A stretch of DNA of 64,000 nucleotides from CALINF01 sp039990395 (GTDB taxonomy: Bacteria > Pseudomonadota > Gammaproteobacteria > Pseudomonadales > Halieaceae), in assembly GCA_039990395.1 (NCBI GenBank), contig JBDXFZ010000146.1, positions 1,302,001 through 1,366,000 of the forward strand. The letters run 5' to 3'. The position numbers and the translations under genes were made by a program. The notes beneath the pieces are model-generated. The model worked only from the letters and a program-made list of their open reading frames with translations, was not told the origin of the DNA and did not search any database. This document shows, in pieces, positions 7,783 to 16,726 of the stretch; position 1 is the stretch's first letter; each line of letters opens with the position of its first letter.

Positions 7783-9775
7783 ACAAACACACAGCGCAAG
7801 AACGAACCTATTCAGCCGCTGGCTGGCAGTAGTTACCATCACGAGTCTTGGGCTGTCGACTTCACTAACTTCGCTCGCCGAGGAAGGCACCTGGAACAGC
7901 TACGGCGGCAGTCCCGGCGGTGGACACTACTCGGACCTCAAACAAGTCAATGCCACGAACCTCGAAACTCTCGAACTGGCTTGGGAGCATCGCTCGGGCG
8001 ACTTCAGGCTCCCGACGGACTGGGACGCAGATTCCAGTCTAAGTCTGGAAGACGGTAAACGTGCAGAGACCCAGACTTCGCTTCAGGTCACCCCAATTGT
8101 TGTCAATGACACGCTCTACTACTGCACGCCTTACAACCGGGTATTCGCTCTAGACCCGGTAACAGGCAAAAAACTGTGGGTATTCGACCCCAAGGTGAAT
8201 ACAGATGATATCTATCTCACCAATTGCCGGGGAGTCAGCAGCTGGCAGGCTCGCAATCCAACGGGCGCTGCGTGTGATCATCGTATTTTTACCGGCACGC
8301 TTGACGGTCGCCTGTTTGCCCTGGACGCGGTTACCGGTCAACCCTGCGACGACTTTGGCTTCGAGGGACAAATCAACCTGCGTCAGGGCCTGGGTGAACA
8401 CATTGCGAGTGAATACAACATTACCTCGCCACCTGCGATTCTTGGCGATTTGGTCATCACCGGCGCTATGGTGTTGGATAATCGCCGCACAGACAGCCCT
8501 GGCGGTGTTGTGCGTGCTTTCAATGCCCGTACCGGAGAGCTCGTCTGGCACTTCGACCCCATTGCGCCAGGCACACAGCCCACATTAACTGACGAAGGCC
8601 AGCGCTATCAGAAAGGTACCACTAACGTGTGGTCAATCATGTCTGTCGATACGCAACGCAATCTTGTCTTCGTGCCAACCGGCAATAGCCAACCCGATTA
8701 CTATGGCGGCCATCGCGGAGGCTTGGAGAAAGGTCTCGACTATTATTCCAGTTCCGTAATCGCTCTGGACGGCAGCACGGGTGAGGTGGTTTGGAATTTC
8801 CAGGCGGTACACCACGATATATGGGACTGGGACACCCCTGCCCAGCCCACTCTGTATGATGTGATAATGGATGGTTCGCCACGAGCTGCCCTGGCGCAAC
8901 CTACCAAAATGGGACACCTGTTTCTGCTTGACCGCCAAACCGGCGAGCCTCTGTTTGGTGTAGAGGAAAAACCTGTGCCGCAGGGTGATACCCCCGGCGA
9001 GTATTACGCGCCCACGCAGCCATTCCCCGTACTACCCAAAACGTTGGTTAGAGGGACTGTCTCGGAGGAAACCGCATGGGGTCTTACGCCTTGGGATCGA
9101 AACGCATGCAAGGAAATTATCCGCAATGCGCGCTGGGAAGGCATTTTTACACCACCTTCTACACAGGGCTCTATCAGCTACCCTTTTCAAGGCGGCGGTA
9201 ACAACTGGGATTCCCCAGCTATCGATCCTGATCGCAAAATAATCGTATTGCCCACCAATCATATCGCCGGCCTGATGACGCTTTATCCTCGCGAGCAATG
9301 CGACGATATACCCGGCGCGCACCCGCAAGAAGGCACGCCGTTTTGCGTAACGCCTGAGCTGCTGCTGTCACCCTTAGGCCTACCCTGTACGGCTCCTCCA
9401 TGGAACACCCTCGATGCAGTCGATCTGACAACGGGTAAATTGATCTGGAGCGTACCATTGGGTACGACCCGCGATATGGCGCCCTTCCCGTTCTGGTTTT
9501 TCGAAGGTACGCCGGGATTGGGTGGACCATTGCTTACAGCCAGTGGCCTTACGTTCATCGCAGGCTCTGGGGATTACTTTTTCAGAGCCTTTAATACAAA
9601 CACGGGAGAAGAGCTGTGGCGCACACGCCTGCCTACTCAAAGTGCGGCGTCACCCATGAGTTATCGCGGTAGCGACGGTCGGCAATACATTGTAATCGCG
9701 GCAGGCGGGCACTGGTCTGGCAAGGGCGACGCAGGGGACTATTTGCGAGCCTATGCATTGCCCGCGGGGAATTAG
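7769..9775 (+). CDS. PQQ-dependent dehydrogenase (quinoprotein), soluble type, copy 1
   Basis: This is a predicted periplasmic quinoprotein that oxidises an alcohol or sugar and uses pyrroloquinoline quinone as cofactor. After a signal peptide (first about 37 residues, ending near S-L-A-E-E) comes an eight-bladed beta-propeller with repeated G-x-x-x-W-x-F/W blade motifs. The H-H-D-I-W-D-W-D-T-P-A-Q-P segment is typical of the glucose-dehydrogenase-like branch. The five-helix membrane anchor of Gcd and a fused cytochrome domain are both absent, so a separate acceptor is needed. The start is uncertain: ATGs at 7760 and 7769 and a GTG at 7748 all overlap the end of the cvfB-like gene; GAGGA at 7753-7757 best serves 7769. 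No pqq synthesis genes are in the window. Confidence 0.9.
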   Translation: MQWNRQTHSARTNLFSRWLAVVTITSLGLSTSLTSLAEEGTWNSYGGSPGGGHYSDLKQVNATNLETLELAWEHRSGDFRLPTDWDADSSLSLEDGKRAETQTSLQVTPIVVNDTLYYCTPYNRVFALDPVTGKKLWVFDPKVNTDDIYLTNCRGVSSWQARNPTGAACDHRIFTGTLDGRLFALDAVTGQPCDDFGFEGQINLRQGLGEHIASEYNITSPPAILGDLVITGAMVLDNRRTDSPGGVVRAFNARTGELVWHFDPIAPGTQPTLTDEGQRYQKGTTNVWSIMSVDTQRNLVFVPTGNSQPDYYGGHRGGLEKGLDYYSSSVIALDGSTGEVVWNFQAVHHDIWDWDTPAQPTLYDVIMDGSPRAALAQPTKMGHLFLLDRQTGEPLFGVEEKPVPQGDTPGEYYAPTQPFPVLPKTLVRGTVSEETAWGLTPWDRNACKEIIRNARWEGIFTPPSTQGSISYPFQGGGNNWDSPAIDPDRKIIVLPTNHIAGLMTLYPREQCDDIPGAHPQEGTPFCVTPELLLSPLGLPCTAPPWNTLDAVDLTTGKLIWSVPLGTTRDMAPFPFWFFEGTPGLGGPLLTASGLTFIAGSGDYFFRAFNTNTGEELWRTRLPTQSAASPMSYRGSDGRQYIVIAAGGHWSGKGDAGDYLRAYALPAGN

Positions 9776-9822
9776 TTGCTACACTCCCAGCACTAATAAC
9801 AATTATTGAAAGAGGCACACAC

Positions 9823-10683
9823 ATGGAAACAGCGCAGGCACAGCTTCCCACGACACAAGGCTCAGCCGCCCCGTTCACTGTAGAGCCACAATCCCCTACT
9901 ATCGGTGCCTTCATACATGGACTGGATCTGTCGCAGACACTTAACGACGCTACGATTGATGCGCTGAGACAGGCGCTAGTGCAATGGAAAGTGATCTTTT
10001 TCCGCGATCAACATATCAGTACCGATGAGCATATTACGTTCGCTCGACGCTTTGGCGAGCTCGAAGTACACCCGCTGACGCCTGCCGATCAAGACCAGCC
10101 TGAAATCCTGCGTATAGCGCACAATAAGGACAAGCGCGGTACAGAAAATTTCTGGCATTCTGATGTAACGTGGCGCCCGCAACCCTCACTGGGGTCTATT
10201 CTTAGAGCTGTGAAGCTTCCGGACGTTGGAGGGGACACACTTTGGGCTGATATGGAGGCTGCCTATCAGGGCCTCTCGGATGAACTTAAGGAAAGGCTGG
10301 ACGGCCTGCAGGCTCAGCACAGTTTTCTTAAAGCGTTTGGGCACCTGATTCCAGAAGAACAGCACGAAGACGTACTGGCTAAACACCCACCGCAGAATCA
10401 CCCCGTTGTGCGCACTCACCCGGAGTCCGGCCATAAGAGCCTCTACGTTAACATCGCATTCACCACCCACATCGTCGACATGGATCCGAAGGAAAGTAAG
10501 GCGCTTCTGAAGGACCTGATGCGCACAGCTAGCACGCCTGAATATCAGGTTCGACTGAGATGGCAGCCGGGAACGATTGCGTTCTGGGACAACCGCTCCA
10601 GCCAGCACTACGCTGCCTCTGACTACTGGCCACACACGCGTGTGATGGATCGCGTCACCGTGGCTGGTGATAAACCTTTCTAG
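9823..10683 (+). CDS. TauD/TfdA-family Fe(II)/2-oxoglutarate dioxygenase
   Basis: This is a 286-residue non-heme iron dioxygenase of the taurine/2,4-D dioxygenase family, which hydroxylates a small substrate while decarboxylating 2-oxoglutarate. The iron triad is His112 and Asp114 (W-H-S-D) with distal His262 (S-S-Q-H-Y), and a following Arg (273 or 277) should bind 2-oxoglutarate. The length is normal for the family. AAAGAGG lies 8 nt before the ATG. It follows the PQQ dehydrogenase by 47 nt and may be the last gene of that operon. It ends only 4 bp from the convergent SLOG gene. The substrate, whether taurine, an alkyl sulfate or another compound, cannot be told. Confidence 0.9.
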   Translation: METAQAQLPTTQGSAAPFTVEPQSPTIGAFIHGLDLSQTLNDATIDALRQALVQWKVIFFRDQHISTDEHITFARRFGELEVHPLTPADQDQPEILRIAHNKDKRGTENFWHSDVTWRPQPSLGSILRAVKLPDVGGDTLWADMEAAYQGLSDELKERLDGLQAQHSFLKAFGHLIPEEQHEDVLAKHPPQNHPVVRTHPESGHKSLYVNIAFTTHIVDMDPKESKALLKDLMRTASTPEYQVRLRWQPGTIAFWDNRSSQHYAASDYWPHTRVMDRVTVAGDKPF

Positions 10684-10687
10684 CGTC

Positions 10688-12430
10688 TCAGGTTTGCAAC
10701 CCCGAGTGCTCCAAGGGGCGCTCGCGCTGCATCAGCAACCATTCAGCATGCTCCTCAAGGCAGGCATGACCCAACGCATAGAGAATTTTCCTACGCGCGT
10801 GAGAGTCTGATGTATCTGCTAGCTTCTTCTGAGCACGCGCAAATGTTTGTGCCATAAACTGATACTGTTTAACCAACTCTCTGTCGGCTTTTTTGAACGC
10901 ATACGCCTCCCTTACACCCGCAATCAATGGCAGGATACCCATGAACGCCAACAGTATATTGAACCAGAAGTCAGAGAGGCCGCCGCCTATCAACAGCAAC
11001 GCTACCGCAGTCGACATACCCACCCAAAGGCACAAACTCCCCAAGCGATTGGTCCGCTGAAACTGCAGTGATCGTTCAGCAGCCTTACGCTGATAGTATC
11101 CCAGCTGACCTTCACCAGTTTCTTCACTTCCAATCCAGTCTTTGATCGCCATCTCGACATCTTCATCGGTACGGCGTAAGGGTCGCTCTCGATGCACAAG
11201 AGCATTGCGCATGACATGCCGAATCCAGACCAGTTCAACATCCTGCTTCTGTAAAATATTGTCATAGGCATAAGCCGTATTGCTCGGACCTTCAACCCCC
11301 GCCATTGTCCAGTAGCGTTGCACTCGCAAGCCCTCTGCGAGGGCTCGATAGTCTAAATATTTTCGATGCCACTCGCGCGACTCGGCGAGCCTGTTGTGGA
11401 GATAAGCCAGCCCGAATAACACGATGAACGCAGGCAACAGAAAAGAAAGCTCTGAAAACTCAGAGTACAAAATGAAACATAAGCCCATTAGTACAGCGGC
11501 GAAGTAGGTTGTTCGCAATCCAGAAATGACCTGGGTGCCGTAATGCACGGCAAGATGATCTGTACAGTCTAACAGCCACTCGATAGTACGCTGATCTCGC
11601 TCCCTATGCGGACTCTCGCTACCAGGTAGCTCACCTACCACCTCGGCTATCGAATTTCGATGACGGTGAATGTCGTGACGAAATGCGATCATATTTGTAA
11701 ACACGCTCTGATAGTCGTCTGGCACAGCCTTATCATCGTGATAGCCACTGTGAGTTAACCAACGCCCTGTCAATGGTGTTTGACTCGTATCGTAAGTCTC
11801 CCTGGGGCAGACAATGTGATAGACCAGATCGTTCTCGTTGTCAGCCAATAGGTGGGCAGTATCTTGCAGTTCAAGATATCCGGGCATGTCGTCATTAATG
11901 TGGAAATGGACTACCGATGCGGTACCACCCAACTTATCACTAGGCAGTCCATCCCACAGCGCCAGCAAGATTTGCGAGTGAGAGGAGATGAATACGCCCA
12001 GCTGTGCGTACTGACGTTTGCGTAAATCTCTCAAGGTAAGCCCACCATCAGCGTCCACCGGCGGTAGCTGAACTACCTTCGCCAGATCAACCAGCGATCT
12101 GAAATGCGCAACTGAATCTGCATCGGCAAACTCCGCCTCGTATTCATGCGCCGGCATAGGTAAAGGCACTACCAGATTCACACCTAGCTCTAAGGCCACT
12201 TCAGCAACAAGCCGATCACCGCCCTCGGCGAGTGGGTTAAGCATTTTCATCGGCAAATCCGGATTATCATTTTGCAGACGAGACAAGAATTTGCGAACCT
12301 CAGCACGCAGGGACTGCTGATCAAGCGCACTCAAATCCCGGTGCGCCGTTACACCGACAGTGATACAAACGCTCTCAGCTAACAGCTCATCCATTTGAGG
12401 ATCGTCGAACACTGTCGCAAGGTCAGTCAT
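10688..12430 (-). CDS. SLOG-domain protein with two SLATT-like 2TM modules
   Basis: I infer a nucleotide-sensing or nucleotide-processing membrane protein. Residues 20-165 look like a SLOG (DprA/LOG-like Rossmann) domain: beta strand with G-V-T-A-H-R-D (26-32), then L-A-E-G-G-D-R-L-V-A-E (67-77), and S-H-S-Q-I-L-L-A-L-W-D-G (150-161). Two hydrophobic hairpins follow, at about 303-346 and 464-505, each followed by a charged helix with W-x-x-x-Y-x-x-x-A-E or similar, as in SLATT modules. SLOG and SLATT pairs are described in predicted nucleotide-centred conflict systems, where SLATT forms a membrane pore. The ATG at 12430 is preferred; starting at 12538 would leave only 13 bp to the divergent gene. 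No other defence gene is adjacent, so the role is uncertain. Confidence 0.75.
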   Translation of the reverse strand: MTDLATVFDDPQMDELLAESVCITVGVTAHRDLSALDQQSLRAEVRKFLSRLQNDNPDLPMKMLNPLAEGGDRLVAEVALELGVNLVVPLPMPAHEYEAEFADADSVAHFRSLVDLAKVVQLPPVDADGGLTLRDLRKRQYAQLGVFISSHSQILLALWDGLPSDKLGGTASVVHFHINDDMPGYLELQDTAHLLADNENDLVYHIVCPRETYDTSQTPLTGRWLTHSGYHDDKAVPDDYQSVFTNMIAFRHDIHRHRNSIAEVVGELPGSESPHRERDQRTIEWLLDCTDHLAVHYGTQVISGLRTTYFAAVLMGLCFILYSEFSELSFLLPAFIVLFGLAYLHNRLAESREWHRKYLDYRALAEGLRVQRYWTMAGVEGPSNTAYAYDNILQKQDVELVWIRHVMRNALVHRERPLRRTDEDVEMAIKDWIGSEETGEGQLGYYQRKAAERSLQFQRTNRLGSLCLWVGMSTAVALLLIGGGLSDFWFNILLAFMGILPLIAGVREAYAFKKADRELVKQYQFMAQTFARAQKKLADTSDSHARRKILYALGHACLEEHAEWLLMQRERPLEHSGLQT

Positions 12431-12551
12431 ATTCTGCTCACAGGCTATAACCTCAAAGCAATAATCGAAGCGGGTTTTATAGAATAGAACGAATACAGTA
12501 TATAGTAGAAGTTGAAGACGTCTCTCTATACAAGACAAGGATCAATACACG

Positions 12552-14510
12552 ATGTCTATGAAGCGCTTCTCAACACGCACTCTATTCGCACTGCTTTTGC
12601 CACTCGGCGCTAGCGTGAGCTATGCAGACGAACACACGCAATGGCCTCACTATGGCGGCAGTTTAGGCGGCGGTCAGTATTCGGATATCAAGCAGATCAA
12701 TGCCAGCAACGTCGGATCTTTGCAACCCGCATGGATACTGCGTACGGGTGAAATGAGCAAGAATGCCGCCCGACCCTATGGATTTCAAACCAACCCGATA
12801 CTATTCGATGGAAAATTACTGCTCTCCACCAGCAGCGGTATCGTGATTGCGGCAGAACCGAGCACGGGACGCGAGCTCTGGCGCTACGACCCTGAACTGG
12901 ATCGCAGCAGGCGTCCTGCAGAGATTGGCAACCGTGGTGTTAGCGCCTGGCAAGACCCCCTCGCGCTTGATGATGTAGCGTGTGCCACTCGAATCTACAT
13001 CGGGATTCTGGACAGCCGGTTGATAGCGCTTGATGGAACTACCGGCCAACCCTGTAGTGACTTTGGTAATGAAGGCGCAATCTACTTAAACCGCGATGTA
13101 CGCCTACGCGAAAGCGACTCATTGGAATACAGCATCACGTCGCCACCCGTTATCGTAGGCGATACGCTAATCAGTGGCTCATCGGTGGGTGACAACGGCG
13201 CAGTAGAGTTGGAATTAGGCATCGTCCGCGGTTTCGATGCCCGCACTGGCATCCAGCGCTGGCAGTGGGACCCTATACCGCGTAATCCCAACACTCCCGG
13301 CCATTCCCAGTGGCAACCCGAACAGGCACGTGCTACCGGTGCAGCCAACGCCTGGGCGCCTCTGGCAGCCGATGAGGCGCGTGATCTTGTGTTTATACCG
13401 ACTGGGTCGGCGAGCCCCGACTTCTATGGCGGCGAGCGATTGGGCGATAATCGATGGGCGAATTCACTGGTTGCACTCAAAGCCAGCACTGGAGAGTTCG
13501 TCTGGGGCCAGCAGCTAGTTCATCATGATGTGTGGGACTACGACCTGCCTGCTCAACCGGTGCTGGTTGATTTAGATCGAGATGGAACAACGATACCTGC
13601 GGTCATTCAAGCCACCAAGATGGGCATGCTATTCACGTTTCACCGAGAAACTGGAGCGCCCTTATTCGCTATCGAAGAGCGCGCAGTGCCTCAGTCTGAC
13701 GTACCCGGTGAGCAGCTCTCCCCTACCCAACCCTTTCCGGTAGCTCCCCCTCCACTATCGCGCCAGCATCTAGTAACCGAGGCTGATAGCTGGGGACTGG
13801 CAGGCTTTGACCGCTGGCTGTGCGCCAGAGAGTTCAGTCGCTACCGCAGCGAGGGCATCTATACGCCACCTTCAATACAGGGAACATTGATGCTGCCCAG
13901 CTATGGTGGCGGTATGAACTGGGGTGGGATTGCGTTTGACCCGCTGACACAGACCGTTGTCGCAAATTCAAACGAGTTTGCAACTGTGGTCGCCCTCATT
14001 CCAAGAAACCAATTCGAGTCTCTTGCCAGGTCCGGTGAGTATCCCGACTCCGAATTCGCACAGCAAAGTGGTACGCCTTACGGTATGCGCAGACAACCAG
14101 TGCTCTCCGTGTTGGGCACACCTTGCCTTGCGCCACCCTGGGGCACAATTTCTGCCGTCGACATGAAGGCAGGCACCATCATCTGGCAAAAGCCATTGGG
14201 CACGATAGAGGACCTTGCACCCGCGCCAGTACCAAACCTGGAGCTGGGCGTTCCCATCATGGGTGGCCCCATTGTTACTGCAGGGGGACTCATCTTTACG
14301 GCGGGTGCAGCCGATAACTATCTGCGCGCACTAGACCTGGAATCCGGCGAGGAGCTATGGAAAGGGCGACTCCCAGCTGGAGGGCAAGCAACGCCAATGA
14401 CTTACATCGATAGCAGCGGCAAGCAGTTTATTGTGATCGCGGCAGGCGGACATCCGGGGCTGGGTACTACACCAGGAGACTATGTAGTGGCCTTCGCGCT
14501 ACCTGAGTAA
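12552..14510 (+). CDS. PQQ-dependent dehydrogenase (quinoprotein), soluble type, copy 2
   Basis: This 652-residue paralogue of the quinoprotein ending at 9775 is predicted to oxidise a sugar or alcohol in the periplasm. It has a cleavable signal peptide (residues 1-26, ending S-Y-A-D) and the same N-terminal pattern W-P-H-Y-G-G-S-x-G-G-G-Q-Y-S-D. The blade motif H-H-D-V-W-D-Y-D-L-P-A-Q-P and a C-terminal G-G-H-P-G-L-G-T segment line up with copy 1. It has no membrane anchor and no heme motif. AAGGA lies about 10 nt before the ATG at 12552; an in-frame ATG at 12558 is also possible. It is divergent from the SLOG gene and convergent with the next hydrolase gene. Confidence 0.9.
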   Translation: MSMKRFSTRTLFALLLPLGASVSYADEHTQWPHYGGSLGGGQYSDIKQINASNVGSLQPAWILRTGEMSKNAARPYGFQTNPILFDGKLLLSTSSGIVIAAEPSTGRELWRYDPELDRSRRPAEIGNRGVSAWQDPLALDDVACATRIYIGILDSRLIALDGTTGQPCSDFGNEGAIYLNRDVRLRESDSLEYSITSPPVIVGDTLISGSSVGDNGAVELELGIVRGFDARTGIQRWQWDPIPRNPNTPGHSQWQPEQARATGAANAWAPLAADEARDLVFIPTGSASPDFYGGERLGDNRWANSLVALKASTGEFVWGQQLVHHDVWDYDLPAQPVLVDLDRDGTTIPAVIQATKMGMLFTFHRETGAPLFAIEERAVPQSDVPGEQLSPTQPFPVAPPPLSRQHLVTEADSWGLAGFDRWLCAREFSRYRSEGIYTPPSIQGTLMLPSYGGGMNWGGIAFDPLTQTVVANSNEFATVVALIPRNQFESLARSGEYPDSEFAQQSGTPYGMRRQPVLSVLGTPCLAPPWGTISAVDMKAGTIIWQKPLGTIEDLAPAPVPNLELGVPIMGGPIVTAGGLIFTAGAADNYLRALDLESGEELWKGRLPAGGQATPMTYIDSSGKQFIVIAAGGHPGLGTTPGDYVVAFALPE

Positions 14511-14550
14511 CGTGTACCCGTTCTGCCAGGCCACTGACTCAGTTCACACC

Positions 14551-16002
14551 CTATGGGGCAGCAAAGGCCGCGATGACTTCGCGGGTAAGATCCCACCGGT
14601 CGAAGCCCTGCTTTCCATAGTCAAGGCCGCGGCGAACAATCACCAAGTCATAAGAAGGAACAACAATCACGTACTGCCCGCGATTGCCCGCTGTAGCGTA
14701 AGCATCGCGCGGAATATCATCTCGATCATCGGGTACCAGCCACCATTGCGCGCCATAGAAATGTCCGCGCTCACCCGTTGCTGGAGCGGGCGCCCTGACA
14801 AAATCGATCCACCGTGAACTGAGCAAGCGCTCGCCGTTCCACACACCATCGCGTGCATACAGCAAGCCAAAGCGCGCCAGATCTCGTGCATTGGAATATA
14901 TCGCACTGGAGAAGATGAAGTCGCCGAAGCGATCTGTGCTAACCAACGTATTGCGCATACCAATACGATCAAACAGAGCCTTACGCGGATACTGCGCATA
15001 AACCTCCTCACTGCCTAGCGCGCGCTTCATCGCGTACACGGCCATTAGCGTGTCGTAGTTCTCATACTCCCAATAGGTGCCTGGCTGCCTAACGAGACCA
15101 CGATCCAACATACCCGACACCGAGCTCGCACCGGCCCAATAGGAGAGCCCTGAGCCAGTTGCATACTCCATGTTAAAACTATCCACCGGATACAACCCAC
15201 TACTCATCTGCAGTACATTGCGTAGCGTAATCGCATTGCGAGGATCCTGTTCTGGCTGCAATAGCTCAGGCTTCCAGACAAACCCCAGCGGCTCGTCCAG
15301 CTTCATACGACCCTCATCGACCAGCATCCCGATCAGCGTTACGGCGATACTCTTGGCCGTAGACCAGGTGCGCGTGCGCGTCTCCCGTGTAATCCCTGCA
15401 GCGTAGCGCTCGTGCACAATCTGACCCTTGTGCAAAACGATCAAGCTGAGAGTGTCTTGCTCTGGTGTCTTCCGGTTAAACGCCCAGTCGGATGCTGCCT
15501 GCAAGCGTTCCAGGTCAAACTCGGCAGCAATTACTTTATCAGTAATTCTGTCACCGTCTGGCCAGTCGACGGTATTGGGATCGATGTCGCTGTAAGTCAG
15601 CGTCAACTCAGGTAACCCGCCGACATCTGCCTGAGTTTGATCGGGCGCCATCACGACACAACCAACCCCTTCTCGGAACACGGCAGAAACCGGGGTGCCA
15701 TATTCACCTCCGCCTACGGTAACCCGACGCAGAACAGAATCTACCTGATAGGCGCCCTCTTGCGCGGTGCCCACTTTGCCACCGAAGCGCTTATCAGTGA
15801 GGTAGGCCAGCTCCTGATCGAATACCTGCTCAAGCGAACGGCCGGATGTAAACAGACCGTTGCACTGCAGCACTGCTTGAACGCCATTGCGAATAAGCTC
15901 ACGATTGGGCTGAAAGTAGTCATATGACTCGGCGTACGCCCTATGGTTAATGCTGATCGCAATAAGTAAGAACGCCGCAATCCGCAGCAGGTAGGGTTTC
16001 AT
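14551..16002 (-). CDS. Secreted serine hydrolase, class C beta-lactamase family
   Basis: This 483-residue exported protein has a penicillin-binding/beta-lactamase fold. A signal peptide ends near A-Y-A-E (about residue 24). The catalytic S-x-x-K is S-T-A-K at 214-217 and the Y-x-N motif is Y-E-N at 313-315, as in class C beta-lactamases, DD-peptidases and the many esterases of this superfamily. About 170 residues before the catalytic domain form an extra N-terminal region of unknown role. True beta-lactamase activity is not implied; peptidase or esterase activity is equally possible. The gene lies 21 nt downstream of the cytochrome b561 gene on the same strand, so the two may be cotranscribed. 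Confidence 0.88.
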   Translation of the reverse strand: MKPYLLRIAAFLLIAISINHRAYAESYDYFQPNRELIRNGVQAVLQCNGLFTSGRSLEQVFDQELAYLTDKRFGGKVGTAQEGAYQVDSVLRRVTVGGGEYGTPVSAVFREGVGCVVMAPDQTQADVGGLPELTLTYSDIDPNTVDWPDGDRITDKVIAAEFDLERLQAASDWAFNRKTPEQDTLSLIVLHKGQIVHERYAAGITRETRTRTWSTAKSIAVTLIGMLVDEGRMKLDEPLGFVWKPELLQPEQDPRNAITLRNVLQMSSGLYPVDSFNMEYATGSGLSYWAGASSVSGMLDRGLVRQPGTYWEYENYDTLMAVYAMKRALGSEEVYAQYPRKALFDRIGMRNTLVSTDRFGDFIFSSAIYSNARDLARFGLLYARDGVWNGERLLSSRWIDFVRAPAPATGERGHFYGAQWWLVPDDRDDIPRDAYATAGNRGQYVIVVPSYDLVIVRRGLDYGKQGFDRWDLTREVIAAFAAP

Positions 16003-16023
16003 GTGTTTATGTCCTGAAGTCAG

Positions 16024-16701
16024 TTACCAAATTGGTATGGGTTGAGGCGCTAGCGAGAGCCCCCACCAGAGAAGTCCTGCTACTGCGCCAGCGATAAGCA
16101 GTGCCCATACAGGATTCATGATACGGCCATTGCCTTCACGGCCGTCCGCGCGACCACGGACCATAGCGTTTAGCACTTTTTCCTTCAATTTGAATTGGTG
16201 ATAAAACACCGCAGCGAGGTGTAGCGCTACAAATCCGAGCAACGCGTTAAACGTGATGTCGTGAACCTCCCCCATGAGATTTCTGAAGTCATCACTGGCC
16301 ATGTAATATAGAGGCGCGTTGAACAGTATGTCGTCGGTATTAAACAGGCCGCTACCGGCTTGTATTAGCAAAAGTGAAAGCAATACCACTACAGACCAGG
16401 CTCCGAGAGGGTTATGACCCGGGCTGCGCGCACCCTGCCCCCGTAGATAGGCTGCAATAGCGGCTGGCCCTGTAAGAAAATCGCTAAAGCGTGCGTGAGA
16501 GCTTCCCACAAGGCCCCAGACAATACGCGTGACCACCAGTGTGATCAGTGTCAGGCCTATCAATTCGTGATATTCGTACAGGGCCTTCTCCGCTGTCCAC
16601 CAGGCCAGAGGTATAAGCACAACAAACGACCAGTGAATAATGCGCACCGGCCAGTCCCATAGTGTTTTGTCTGTCTTTTCCACCTGAACGCTGTCTTGCA
16701 T
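16024..16701 (-). CDS. Cytochrome b561 family membrane protein
   Basis: This 225-residue inner-membrane di-heme cytochrome b belongs to the bacterial b561 / Ni-Fe hydrogenase b-subunit-like family, which moves electrons between quinone and periplasmic or cytoplasmic partners. Hydrophobic segments occupy about 21-45, 46-62, 100-118, 148-166 and 202-218. Heme-ligand histidines are likely among R-I-I-H-W (His23), Y-H-E-L-I-G (about 45), E-V-H-D-I-T-F-N-A-L and the A-L-H-L-A-A-V-F-Y-H motif. The W-D-W-P-V-R-I-x-H-W N-terminus is typical of the family. It sits 25 nt downstream of the Nudix gene and 21 nt before the serine hydrolase gene. Confidence 0.9.
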   Translation of the reverse strand: MQDSVQVEKTDKTLWDWPVRIIHWSFVVLIPLAWWTAEKALYEYHELIGLTLITLVVTRIVWGLVGSSHARFSDFLTGPAAIAAYLRGQGARSPGHNPLGAWSVVVLLSLLLIQAGSGLFNTDDILFNAPLYYMASDDFRNLMGEVHDITFNALLGFVALHLAAVFYHQFKLKEKVLNAMVRGRADGREGNGRIMNPVWALLIAGAVAGLLWWGLSLAPQPIPIW

Positions 16702-16726
16702 TGTGTCTTATCTGGTCCCCAATAAA

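Noticed and set aside
12431..12538. N-terminal extension of the SLOG protein to 12538
   Set aside because: It would leave only 13 bp to the divergent dehydrogenase start and adds a Phe/Tyr-rich segment without ribosome site; the ATG at 12430 is more plausible.
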